64,000 bases of DNA from Variovorax fucosicus (GCF_030316825.1 NZ_JASZYU010000005.1:1-64000), one strand, 5' to 3'. Shown: positions 51,044 to 59,481, counted from the first letter of the stretch. The notes: a model not told the origin generated them from the letters alone. Numbers and translations are program-made.

Positions 51044-53440
51044 CTATGGAGCTTCCTCGGCTGGTCCCGCGAGCGTTGCTCGAAGAAGAGCACTGAGGGC
51101 GGGAAGAACATGCTGCGAGAGCTTCTCGTCAGCCCATTCGGACAGGCGGGGGATGTTGCGCATCCGTACCGTGCGCAGCGCGATCGTCAATCGGTGCAGC
51201 AGCGGCAGCGAGCCTGTCTCGAGTGCGGCATCGACCCAGGCATCGGCATGCGCCCAACGACGGGACAACAGGTCGGCCATGGCCTGTGTCGCTGCTTCGA
51301 TCGGACCTTGATCCTGGCACAGGACGCGGCCGCCGTCGCCAAGATCGTGTTCGAGGTGGCCCAGCCCTTCTTCATTCACCCGGAGCAAGGGAAACTTGCA
51401 TTGGCCAATTTCCAGAAGTACCCAGGCGTCCATCCGCTGGCTGTCGTCGCCGACCACCGCCGTAGGAAGTCTGGCAAATTGCCCCAGGATCATCCACGCG
51501 GTCGCATTCCCATAGGTGCGCGAGCGCTCCGCCCCGAGGTCCACGGGCTCGCCGCTGATGTCGCCATGGCGGTTGGACAGCCACACTTTGCCGTCTTCGA
51601 TCTTCAAGTGAATCAGTCGACCGTTAGGCGCGGCCATCGCGATCAATGCATTCTCCATGAGCTCCTCCGTGGGCTCGCTGGAGAGTAAGCCTTCGATGAT
51701 TCCAGAGCTGAATCCGCCCGTCCTGTCCGCCATGGCGCGGATCGCTTGAGCGCCGACCAGGTCACCGAGATATGTCGCGCCCAGGCGATTGCCTAGCCAG
51801 ACTCCAGCCTCACGGGGATCGAGTTCCGCGCGCCGCTCAAGCTCTTCACCCGCAGCATCCGCCAGCTCCTTCAGAAAGGCGGCGGGAACGGTCGGCACAA
51901 CCACGTCCTCACCCCCGGGGTGCCGATAGACACGTACCGCTCCAATCGAACTGAGTTCGCGCAGCGCGTCGCGACCCTCGGAGGACAGTGCGTCCTGCCG
52001 CACGACGAAGCCGTTGGCGGCTGCCAGGGAAAGTTCGGCGGAACGGGCGCCTGTGTCCGCAAGGGCGCAGCGTGCGAGCACGCGGTAGCCGCGCATGAGG
52101 TCTTCTTGCCCGGCAAAGCTGCGACGCGCCGCATCCACGAGTTCCATGCCCAGAGCCGGTGGAAGAAGCAGGCTGCGGTTCGGGTCCTGGTGCCGCGGAT
52201 CGCGCGCGGCGGCGTCGTAGATCGTGCGCAGCACCCAGGGCGCGCGATAGTCCTCCGCGTACTCGGCGCCTTGCTGGAACATGATCTTGTGATTGGCCAA
52301 GTTGCGCTGAGCCGCTTGAAACTCCTCCAAGCCCAGGGCGCCAATCTCGATCGTCTCCGCGTTGGTTCCCAACGCCGTTGGCGTGCGGCCGTTACGGCCT
52401 TTGGCCAGCCGATCGGCAGCTTCAGTCGTCACGATGACATTGAGCTTCTTGCCAGGGCGCAGGCTCGCCAATTCCTCCAGGTCTGCGGCCATCGCCGTGC
52501 CGGGCTGGACATCATCGACGGCAAGTACAAGTGCCGGGCCGGCGAGCCCATTGGACATGCGCCGCAGCCACTGGCGAGCGTCGTTGGCAGTCAGGTTCCA
52601 CTCCAATTCCGCGGCGAAGAGATTGGCCAGCGACTGGAACAGTCCAGGGCCTGAGCCCCGCAACATCAGGACAGCCAGGTCGTCGCTTTCTTGCGTGCGC
52701 AGCGCGACCTCACGCAGGCAACTGCTCTTGCCGCTTTGGGCCGCTCCCTCGATCAGCGTGAAGCCGGTGCCGGCGCGAGCCGACTTGATTGCGGCGAAGC
52801 TGCTCAGGCGGGGAAACAGCAGGAGCTGGGCGAAGGGCCGATCCGACGCTCCGGGAGGGTCGGTCATTTCAGCCAGGAGTGTGGCGGTGGCGGAGCGCAC
52901 GATGGGCACCCAGACGCCGGTTTCCCTGCCCATCAAGGCCTCGGTCGCCCAGCGCATGTCGGCCGCAGCCAATTTGGCTGCGTTGACCAGCAGGCGCTGC
53001 ACCTCTTTTGCGGCGTCTTCTGCGCCAGACCACAGCTGGCCCGTGTTGGCGTCGTACACGCGTGTCTCACGACCATTGGTCACCACGACAAGGGGTGGTC
53101 GCGGCGTCAACTGGTTCGCGTAGCTTTGCGCTTGTTCGTAGTCCGCGAGCGTAAGCGGAAGATCCTCCCGCTTGAGTTCCACCACGGCGAGCGGGCGTCC
53201 GCCGTGCCAGATGATCACGTCCGCCCGCCCGCTCTTTTCCCATTGGGCCGCACTGTCGAAGTCGTGCGTTTCATGCCCAAGGCGCACCGTGAAGCGCCTT
53301 TGCTCGGTCAGTTGTTCGCGCGGGATGTTTGGGAAGGCAGCGGACAGCGCCGCTGCCAACCGGCTCTCCAGCTCGGCCTCGGGACGAACGGAGGACGACG
53401 CGGTCGGCTGTGCTTGTTGGTCTTGTTGTGCGCGAGACAT
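51044..53440 (-). CDS. Restriction-type nuclease (HSDR_N) fused to a P-loop NTPase
   Basis: The 798-residue protein has an N-terminal type I restriction R-subunit-like PD-(D/E)xK domain with Asp74 in GRADVIIWHGG and Glu88-x-Lys90 in LAVVELKRE, followed by QAQSYANQL. Next is a P-loop NTPase with Walker A GAAQSGKS (about 232-239) and Walker B LVLAVDD (309-310), then AQRNLANHKIMFQQGAEYAE and a long helical C-terminal part of about 400 residues. No helicase motifs of HsdR are seen, so it is not a standard R subunit. The layout (nuclease, STAND/AAA-like switch, helical sensor) resembles defence proteins. Start ATG 53440 lies 15 bases after the DUF5623 stop. Confidence 0.7.
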   Translation of the reverse strand: MSRAQQDQQAQPTASSSVRPEAELESRLAAALSAAFPNIPREQLTEQRRFTVRLGHETHDFDSAAQWEKSGRADVIIWHGGRPLAVVELKREDLPLTLADYEQAQSYANQLTPRPPLVVVTNGRETRVYDANTGQLWSGAEDAAKEVQRLLVNAAKLAAADMRWATEALMGRETGVWVPIVRSATATLLAEMTDPPGASDRPFAQLLLFPRLSSFAAIKSARAGTGFTLIEGAAQSGKSSCLREVALRTQESDDLAVLMLRGSGPGLFQSLANLFAAELEWNLTANDARQWLRRMSNGLAGPALVLAVDDVQPGTAMAADLEELASLRPGKKLNVIVTTEAADRLAKGRNGRTPTALGTNAETIEIGALGLEEFQAAQRNLANHKIMFQQGAEYAEDYRAPWVLRTIYDAAARDPRHQDPNRSLLLPPALGMELVDAARRSFAGQEDLMRGYRVLARCALADTGARSAELSLAAANGFVVRQDALSSEGRDALRELSSIGAVRVYRHPGGEDVVVPTVPAAFLKELADAAGEELERRAELDPREAGVWLGNRLGATYLGDLVGAQAIRAMADRTGGFSSGIIEGLLSSEPTEELMENALIAMAAPNGRLIHLKIEDGKVWLSNRHGDISGEPVDLGAERSRTYGNATAWMILGQFARLPTAVVGDDSQRMDAWVLLEIGQCKFPLLRVNEEGLGHLEHDLGDGGRVLCQDQGPIEAATQAMADLLSRRWAHADAWVDAALETGSLPLLHRLTIALRTVRMRNIPRLSEWADEKLSQHVLPALSALLRATLAGPAEEAP

Positions 53441-53454
53441 TGCGATGGTTTCCT

Positions 53455-54771
53455 TCAGGTCCAGGTCTGCAACGACTTCTGCGCAGCGTCGATCTTCTTG
53501 AGCAGAGATCGCAACGGGGGGCAATCCGGGTAGTGCGCGCTGAGCATTTGCTTCGCCTGGGCCAGACTGTCATCGTGACGCGCGCGTTCGGCCACCGGCA
53601 GTGCGCGCTCGAACGTCGAGCCCGACTCGTGGTAGTACAGCTCGAAGAACTGCTCGGAGGCCAACTCGGCACGGTTGTATTCGCGCTGCGTCCACTCGTC
53701 GAGTTCGCTGCGAACGGCGTTGACCCGGTTGTACACACCCTTGCGCTGGTAGGTGGCTGTCAGCACCGACTTCAGCAGGCGTCCCACCTCGGCATGCGCT
53801 TCGATCGGCATGCGCCCCTTCGGACGGCGCTGCGGACCAACGAAGGTCTGCACGTAGCCGACCGAATTGCGGGGCACTGCGGCCTTGCGCGTGGCCGGCG
53901 GCTTGTCCTTCGCGGCCGCCAGCTTGGCCAGGGCACCAGGGCTCACGAAGAACGGCAGCATGGGGGCTGATTCGCCGCGCCACGCCTCCTCGACGATGGG
54001 TGGCGGCAACCGGTCCAGCGCAGCGGTGATGGGCTCCAGCGCGACGCCCTTGGCGGTATCAGCGACCAGGTACAGGCGCGAGCCCCCGTCGGGGGCGTAC
54101 ATGCCCGGCCACGTCGACTTGATCACCGTGAATCCGTGCTTGTCCGCCCAGGCCTGGCGTTCGGCCAACTTCCCCTTTGCTGCTTCCTCGTAGGGTTCGT
54201 CGACGAACAGGTAGCGCTTGGTGTCGCGGTCGTACCAGACGCTGTAGTGGTCGCGACCCGGAATCGCGTTGCTGGATCGACCGCCCGGGAAGGCGCGGCT
54301 GTGGCTCTTCGAGGGCCGCAGCCGCGTGGCCCCCATGAACTGCAACGCGCGGGCTGCGGTGCAGACGGCGCGACGCGCCTCGGACTGCGTGCGCTGCAGG
54401 TGTTCGCGCGCCAGGTGGTCAGGGCCTTCGGCGCGAAAGTGCACGAGGGCGCGATGGTTCTCCAACTGGGCCAGGGTGATCAGTTCGTCCCAGGGACACG
54501 GCAACTCCAGCGACAGGGTCTCGCGGCCACTGCTGCCGCTCTCCTTGTCCTTCCAGTACGCCGTCAGGTAGACGCGGTGGCGAGGACGCCGAGCTTCCGT
54601 GGCCGGCCGGCCGGACAACACATTGTTCGCGTGGCGGATGTTCTGGTAGCCCGCGGCCTGAGCAGCGGCGTCCAGCGCCTGCAGATGGCGCACCCCGCGT
54701 TCGACCTTGAGGGACTTGGCGAGGCGTTTGATGCCGTCCAGGGTGGACGGACGAATAGCTTCACTCGACAT
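53455..54771 (-). CDS. DUF5623 domain-containing protein
   Basis: The 438-residue protein carries the DUF5623 pattern. The N-terminal motif IKRLAKSLKVERGVRHLQAL and DAAAQAAGYQNIRHANNVL is followed by HRVYLTAYWKDKESGSSGRE, DHYSVWYDRDTKRYLFVDEP and a C-terminal YQRKGVYNRVNAVRSELDEW. The biochemical role is unknown. It is the first gene of a three-gene minus-strand operon with the nuclease-NTPase and HEPN-like genes. Start ATG 54771 is chosen over a 22-codon extension. The N-terminal GY-x4-HA motif reappears in the divergent 55238 gene. Confidence 0.75.
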   Translation of the reverse strand: MSSEAIRPSTLDGIKRLAKSLKVERGVRHLQALDAAAQAAGYQNIRHANNVLSGRPATEARRPRHRVYLTAYWKDKESGSSGRETLSLELPCPWDELITLAQLENHRALVHFRAEGPDHLAREHLQRTQSEARRAVCTAARALQFMGATRLRPSKSHSRAFPGGRSSNAIPGRDHYSVWYDRDTKRYLFVDEPYEEAAKGKLAERQAWADKHGFTVIKSTWPGMYAPDGGSRLYLVADTAKGVALEPITAALDRLPPPIVEEAWRGESAPMLPFFVSPGALAKLAAAKDKPPATRKAAVPRNSVGYVQTFVGPQRRPKGRMPIEAHAEVGRLLKSVLTATYQRKGVYNRVNAVRSELDEWTQREYNRAELASEQFFELYYHESGSTFERALPVAERARHDDSLAQAKQMLSAHYPDCPPLRSLLKKIDAAQKSLQTWT

Positions 54772-55237
54772 GACAATGCTCCTGAGTTCATGACGAAACG
54801 TCACCCGTCTGCCGCTTCTCGAACCCGAACATGACATGCGGGAAGAGAGGGAGTGTCGGCAGTGCTGTCAACAGCTTTGCTATGACGGGTGGCAGGCTCC
54901 TGCCCGAAGCCTTGGCACCATTATCGCACCGGGCGCGCCGGTGTGCGATGCGACCCACTACCCGAGCGGCGCCGTGGCCGACTTACGGATCGGCCAGCCG
55001 ACGCACAACTTCACTGCGCAGTAAACAAGGCCATTCGACCGAATATGGGCAGGGCTGGCGCAGGCGTTTGCGGCGCCACGCCGCCAGGCGTAAAATTGCG
55101 CCCGGCGCCCGCCAAAGCTCTGGACAGCTTGAAAAAGGCTCTCGTCAGTTCCTGTACATCGCTTCTGAACCCTCCGGGATACCGGCTGTTCGACAGCGAC
55201 AAAACGTCCAGCGCTCGAACAGCAGTGGAGTATTCCC
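54772..55237. other. Divergent intergenic region of the DUF5623 operon
   Basis: No gene was recognised in 466 bases between divergent genes. It must hold the promoters of both directions; no clear operator was seen by eye. Confidence 0.4.
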
Positions 55238-55960
55238 ATGAGCAACTACGCTCGCTCGGCCGTCTACACGGCCTCCCAAGCACTCGTGGCGCAAGGCCTG
55301 ACGGTCAAGCGCTCCCATCTCACCGAAGTCATTGCAGCATTGCTGGGCTACCGCACCCATGCCGCGCTGACGGCGGACGAGGCGGATACCACGCGCGAGT
55401 ACCACCTCGATGACGCCGAGATCTACGTCCTCAACGTCCCGCTGGGAACAGGACGCGCGGTCGAATTGGGCCTGCAGAACGGTCCTGTGGTCGTTCAGGC
55501 GTGTACCGCCGCGTTGAAAGCCGGCGATGGCCAGGCCGGCGTGTACGAGAGCGTTGCCGACTTCTACGACTCGCATGCCCGCGAGGCCTTGGCGCAGGTA
55601 ATCTCCGATTCGGACGACGTGGCCGGCGCGATGGCCGAAAGCAACGCGTCGTTCCCGTACGAGCCCGAAATGGAAGACGCGTGCCCCGCGACTTCGGACC
55701 TGTGGGCAGCACGGGACGAGTGGACCATCGAAGCCGCAGGTGACCTGACGGGTGAATACGACCCAGAGGGCGATCGCATGTTCAACGGCGACACGCTGAA
55801 CTGCCGCGGCTGGCTGACTTATCGCAAGGCGGGCCGGGCAGGGCTGGTGTTCGGCGAGGCGGGTGGCTACGGCGGCGTGGACGACAGTTGGCGTGACCAG
55901 GACCACGAGGATGAACTGGCCTACCGTCAGAGCCTCGAAAGCGGCCCTGCGGCCGGGTGA
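55238..55960 (+). CDS. Hypothetical protein, divergent from the DUF5623 operon
   Basis: The 240-residue acidic soluble protein starts at 55238 with GGAG eight bases upstream. The N-terminal 45 residues (AVYTASQALVAQGLTVKRSH, LTEVIAALLGYRTHAALTAD) contain an H-x3-(I/A)AA-x2-GY-x2-HAAL motif found at the start of several uncharacterised island proteins and resembling the N-terminus of DUF5623. The C-terminal half with EWTIEAAGDLTGEYDPEGDR is unknown. It lies between the DUF5623 operon and the hsdSM genes and may belong to either. Confidence 0.55.
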   Translation: MSNYARSAVYTASQALVAQGLTVKRSHLTEVIAALLGYRTHAALTADEADTTREYHLDDAEIYVLNVPLGTGRAVELGLQNGPVVVQACTAALKAGDGQAGVYESVADFYDSHAREALAQVISDSDDVAGAMAESNASFPYEPEMEDACPATSDLWAARDEWTIEAAGDLTGEYDPEGDRMFNGDTLNCRGWLTYRKAGRAGLVFGEAGGYGGVDDSWRDQDHEDELAYRQSLESGPAAG

Positions 55961-55977
55961 AGACAGCCGAGTTTATC

Positions 55978-56046
55978 GCGGATGGTTCTACTGCTTGCAT
56001 TTTGGCGCAAGCCTGTTACACTGCGTAAAACAGTAGAACCATCCGC
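55978..56046 (+). promoter_or_regulatory. hsdSM promoter framed by a perfect 16-bp inverted repeat
   Basis: GCGGATGGTTCTACTG (55978-55993) and its exact complement (56031-56046) flank a 37-base spacer. The spacer holds -35 TTGCAT (55995-56000) and -10 TACACT (56017-56022), spaced 16 bp. The right arm covers the likely transcription start and the ribosome-site position of hsdS. A regulator binding both arms would silence the promoter, as in controlled restriction-modification genes. Confidence 0.7.
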
Positions 56047-56051
56047 ATCGA

Positions 56052-56639
56052 ATGAACCGCCCGCTCGGCGCCCTCGCCAAAGTCCACACCGCCGTCGTTT
56101 TTCGCGATCAGGCCCCCAAGGAGGGTCCTGACGGCAATGTGCGGGCATTGGCCATCCGAGACTTGGTGGCTGGCAAACCCCTGCGCTGGCACGAACTGCC
56201 CCGCCTGCATGTGCAGGAGCGGCACCTTTCGCACTGCCTTCAACCCGGCGACGTCGTGATCCCGTCAAGGGGTGACTATTACAAGGCCTGGCTCTTCGAA
56301 GGCGCCGAGGATCTTGTGTTCCCCATGGGCCAGCTCAGCGTGATCCGGCCGGACACCCAGCTGGACGCGCGCTACTTGGTCTGGGTGCTGAATAACCCGT
56401 CGACGCAGAAGCGCATTTCTCTGCTGTTGACAGGCACCACGATCAAGGCGCTGACCAAAGCTACGCTTCTTTCGCTGGAAATCGAAATTCCTCCCATGGC
56501 GAAGCAGCGCCAGATTGCCGAACTCGACCAGACGGCACAGGAGATCGTGGCCATTCGACATCGCCTGAATGAGATCGACCGGACCGAGACCGCCTATATG
56601 ACGCGCCAAGCGCTGCAGGGTGGGGCCGAAGATGCTTGA
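56052..56639 (+). CDS. hsdS: Type I restriction specificity subunit-like protein with one target-recognition domain
   Basis: The 195-residue protein is half the usual HsdS length (about 400). It has one TRD (residues 1-140; LQPGDVVIPSRGDYYKAWLF and YLVWVLNNPSTQKRISLLLT) and one coiled-coil spacer (IPPMAKQRQIAELDQTAQEI). Half-S subunits can dimerise and then recognise a palindromic bipartite site. Its end overlaps hsdM by eight bases. The order S before M is less usual. No classical HsdR follows. No ribosome site is evident because the inverted-repeat arm occupies that place. Confidence 0.82.
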   Translation: MNRPLGALAKVHTAVVFRDQAPKEGPDGNVRALAIRDLVAGKPLRWHELPRLHVQERHLSHCLQPGDVVIPSRGDYYKAWLFEGAEDLVFPMGQLSVIRPDTQLDARYLVWVLNNPSTQKRISLLLTGTTIKALTKATLLSLEIEIPPMAKQRQIAELDQTAQEIVAIRHRLNEIDRTETAYMTRQALQGGAEDA

Positions 56640-58104
56640 TCCCGCGCGACAAGAAGCCATTCGGTCTGCAGTTCTCCAGGCCTGCGACGCGTTCCGGGGG
56701 ATGTGCGGGCCGATGGAGTACCGCGACCTTGTGCTGGCAATGCTGCTGGTGAGGTTTCTCTCTGACGTTGCGTCGCCGCACGGCGGCCAGGCCGCCGCAG
56801 TCCCTGGCGACGCCCCGTATTGCGCGCCCGACGAGTCCCGCTTCGGCCGCCTCGTCGCTGCGCGCGACAGCGCTGGCTTGGGCGAACGCATCGATGCGGC
56901 CCTTGCTGCAATCGAACGGGCCAACCCTGGCCTGCGCGGCGTTTTCCAGGGCATCAGCTTCAATTCGACCGTGCTCGGAAACGTAGAGCAGAAGGAGCGT
57001 GTGCTTGGCCGTCTGCTGGATGCGATCGACGCCAGCGCTTTGAACTTCGGCGAGGGCGACAGCTTGGCGAAGGAAGGTGCTGCCTTTGCATGTGACTCGC
57101 TGATCAGGCATACCGCAGAACTCGGGGGAAGGTGGGGCGGCGAGTTCTACACCCCGCCCGAGGTGTCCCAGTTGCTGGCGCGCTTGATGGAACCCACGAG
57201 CGGCGAGGCCATCGGCGACCCCTGTTGTGGAACAGGTTCGCTGCTGATCGCGTGCAGTCAGTTCGCCAGGGCGAGGTCGGGGGAGGATGGGTGTGCCCTC
57301 TTTGGCCAGGAGAAAAACGGCTCGACCTGGGCGCTGGCCAAGATGAACATGGTTCTCCATGGTGAGACCCATCATCAGCTTGAATGGGGAGACACCCTGC
57401 GCGACCCCAAGTTGCTCGATACCGCTGGCGGGCTGAGGCGCTTCGATGTCGTCGTCTCCAGTCCCCCGTTCTCGCTGCGCGACTGGGGGCACGAGTTGGC
57501 GGAGAGAGACGTCTATCAGCGCTACCGGCGCGGCGTCCCCCCGCGGATGGCCGGCGACTATGCGTTCCTCAGCCACATGGTCGAGACGCTCGCGCCTGGG
57601 ACGGGCCGCATGGCGGCGGTCGTGACCTTGGGTGTGCTCTTTCGTACTGGGGCGGAACGGGAGATCCGAGAGCACCTCGTCCGCGAAAACCTGATCGATG
57701 CGGTGATCGCCTTGCCAACCAAGATGTTCGCTCATACGGCCATCCCGGTGGCGATTCTTGTGCTGCGCAAGCGGAAGGCCGATGACGGCGTGATGTTCAT
57801 CGACGCCAGCCACACGTACCAGCATGGGAAGACGCAGAACGTGCTGCGCGAGTCCGACCTGAGCACGATCGAGGACATCTACCGCCGGCGGCAAGACGTT
57901 GCACCGTACGCACGCCTCGTCGCCCCAGCCGAGATCGCGGCGAACGACTTCAATCTTAGCGTGGCTCGGTATGTGGCGGCCGTGGCAGACGAGGAACCGG
58001 TTGACCTGGACGCCCTGCGAGCCGAGCGGATTCAGCTCAAGTCTGAGCTGGCGCGGCTGGAAGCCAAGCTGTCAGGGTTGCTGGAGGAGGCCGGTCATGC
58101 GTAG
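56632..58104 (+). CDS. hsdM: Type I N6-adenine DNA methyltransferase
   Basis: The 490-residue HsdM has the N-terminal helical domain (MEYRDLVLAMLLVRFLSDVA), GGEFYTPPEVSQLLARLM, SAM motif I GDPCCGTGS (about 196-203) and catalytic motif IV with SPPF (about 277-280), where most HsdM proteins have NPPF. LPTKMFAHTAIPVAILVL and the C-terminal tail DFNLSVARYV are also conserved. With the half-S subunit it would methylate adenine in its target. The only nuclease candidate nearby is the HSDR_N fusion at 51044, in a separate operon. A hairpin follows at 58117. Confidence 0.92.
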   Translation: MLDPARQEAIRSAVLQACDAFRGMCGPMEYRDLVLAMLLVRFLSDVASPHGGQAAAVPGDAPYCAPDESRFGRLVAARDSAGLGERIDAALAAIERANPGLRGVFQGISFNSTVLGNVEQKERVLGRLLDAIDASALNFGEGDSLAKEGAAFACDSLIRHTAELGGRWGGEFYTPPEVSQLLARLMEPTSGEAIGDPCCGTGSLLIACSQFARARSGEDGCALFGQEKNGSTWALAKMNMVLHGETHHQLEWGDTLRDPKLLDTAGGLRRFDVVVSSPPFSLRDWGHELAERDVYQRYRRGVPPRMAGDYAFLSHMVETLAPGTGRMAAVVTLGVLFRTGAEREIREHLVRENLIDAVIALPTKMFAHTAIPVAILVLRKRKADDGVMFIDASHTYQHGKTQNVLRESDLSTIEDIYRRRQDVAPYARLVAPAEIAANDFNLSVARYVAAVADEEPVDLDALRAERIQLKSELARLEAKLSGLLEEAGHA

Positions 58105-58116
58105 CACAAAGGAAAA

Positions 58117-58144
58117 CGGCCGCTTACGCGGCCGCATCCTCTTT
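58117..58144 (+). terminator. Terminator-like hairpin after hsdM
   Basis: A 7-bp stem (CGGCCGC, TTAC loop, complement) 12 bases after the hsdM stop is followed by CATCCTCTTTTG. Confidence 0.55.
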
Positions 58145-58227
58145 TGCGTCTTGGAGCCCAGCGTCCGTCCGAAGAGGGAGCTACTGAACCATGTTGCCCA
58201 AGCGCTTACAGGGAAAGTATAACACGC

Positions 58228-59214
58228 ATGCTGAAATTGATCAAAGGCAACCCGGCGGGGAATCTGGCGCACATCCAGGCGCTTTCGCACGCCCGACTGA
58301 GCAACTACCGGAGCTTCTTCGGCGCCACCGATGACGGTGAGGCACTGGGACTCTACCAGTGGAACGACGACCTGAGCGCCGTACTTTTTCGCACAATCTC
58401 GCTGGTGGAGGTGGTGCTTCGGAACCAATTTCACCATGCCATGAGCCAGCGCTATGGCGCCGTAGGTGGCCAGGGTTCCAAGGACTGGTACGCGCACGTT
58501 GCCCTGAGCAGCCTGTCGAAGTCCAAGATCATGGACGTCACGCACTACAAGCAGGGTCAGCAGTTGCTGCCGCGCGTGCCTACTCCCTCACCCGATGACG
58601 TGGTGTCCGGCCTGACATTCGGGTTCTGGCCGCGCCTTCTCGATCTCACGGTCGATATTCACCAACAACCCGTGGCGTGGGGACCCATCCTCCTGGACGT
58701 TCTTCCCGGCCATCGGCAGCGACAGGCAAGCTACTGGGCCAAGCTGAAACACCGAGACGCCCTCTTTGCCAGGCTCGACCTGTGCAACGAGCTGCGAAAT
58801 CGCATCGCTCACCACGAGCCCATCTGGAAGCTTGGACCACTGATGGTTGAGAGTCGTTCCCGCCATGGCTCGCCGGTGGCGATCCAGGCGCCTGCGCCCA
58901 CGACGCCTGCCGATGCGCTGAACCGACTGCGTATGCTGTACGACCGTGTCACTGAACTGCTGGGCTGGTTGTCCCCGGCCGTGGCGGCCAAGCACAAGGT
59001 CAGCGACATGCATCTGCGCTGCCTGAACCTGCTGCAGATCGACACGCTGAGCGACTTCCGGCGCGCACTGCCGCCGGCCGAAATCGACCTCGCGACAGTA
59101 CCTAACCTGAGATCCTTGCGAAAGGCGCTCAGGTACGCGGCGCGCCGCAAGCAGCCGGTGCTCATTAAGGATGGGCACCGTCTGATCGGGCACCTGACCT
59201 GCACCACGCCATGA
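58228..59214 (+). CDS. Abi family protein (Abi_2, AbiD/AbiF-like HEPN)
   Basis: The 328-residue protein belongs to the Abi_2 group. YQWNDDLSAVLFRTISLVEV, VVSGLTFGFWPRLLD and the HEPN catalytic block LCNELRNRIAHHEPIWKLGP, with R-x4-H (about residues 190-195), are diagnostic. Family members abort phage infection, probably by cleaving RNA in infected cells. It is the last gene of the defence cargo, 123 bases after hsdM with a hairpin between, so it probably has its own promoter. Start ATG 58228 gives the usual length. Confidence 0.88.
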   Translation: MLKLIKGNPAGNLAHIQALSHARLSNYRSFFGATDDGEALGLYQWNDDLSAVLFRTISLVEVVLRNQFHHAMSQRYGAVGGQGSKDWYAHVALSSLSKSKIMDVTHYKQGQQLLPRVPTPSPDDVVSGLTFGFWPRLLDLTVDIHQQPVAWGPILLDVLPGHRQRQASYWAKLKHRDALFARLDLCNELRNRIAHHEPIWKLGPLMVESRSRHGSPVAIQAPAPTTPADALNRLRMLYDRVTELLGWLSPAVAAKHKVSDMHLRCLNLLQIDTLSDFRRALPPAEIDLATVPNLRSLRKALRYAARRKQPVLIKDGHRLIGHLTCTTP

Positions 59215-59481
59215 GCTTGGTTGACCTGCCCGCGGCCAGGGTCCATGTGCTTTGGATCGTTGGGTTATGCTGACGTAAGATGGGCTACGAAGAGGCTGTA
59301 TACTGCAGTTATCCGTGCAGTTCGTGGTACCCAAGGTGTACCCGCGAATGCAGGATTCGGTGAGAAGTTAGATTTGACGCGGCCTAGCGGGGTTTTTTGG
59401 AACCCGCCCCAGGCCACCAGTCTTCCAAGCCCCTGATTCTTGACGGAATCAGGGGCTTTTTAACGTCTGCTGGCGCCCGCC
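59215..59481. other. Probable right boundary region of the integrative element
   Basis: No gene is seen. The segment holds GGTAC-CCAAG-GTGTACC (about 59319-59335), a GGCCT...AGGCC imperfect hairpin around GCGGGGTTTTTTGGAACCCGC (about 59379-59415) and then a strong terminator. It separates the defence cargo from ordinary chromosomal genes. No integrase gene lies here. Confidence 0.4.
59427..59461 (+). terminator. Strong rho-independent terminator
   Basis: A perfect 13-bp stem (AAGCCCCTGATTC with complement, TTGACG loop) followed by TTTTT. It is the best terminator in the window, yet the nearest plus-strand gene ends 213 bases upstream, so the gene it originally served is probably missing or an RNA gene lost by element insertion. 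Confidence 0.85.

Noticed and set aside
51044..53440. Classical HsdR restriction subunit for the hsdSM genes
   Set aside because: The nuclease domain is HsdR-like, but no DEAD-box helicase motifs are present and the gene is in a different operon on the other strand.
59380..59420. A tRNA 3-prime end (AACCCGCCCCAGGCCACCA-like string before the terminator)
   Set aside because: No cloverleaf with anticodon and D arms could be built upstream; the T-arm-like part is only a GC hairpin.
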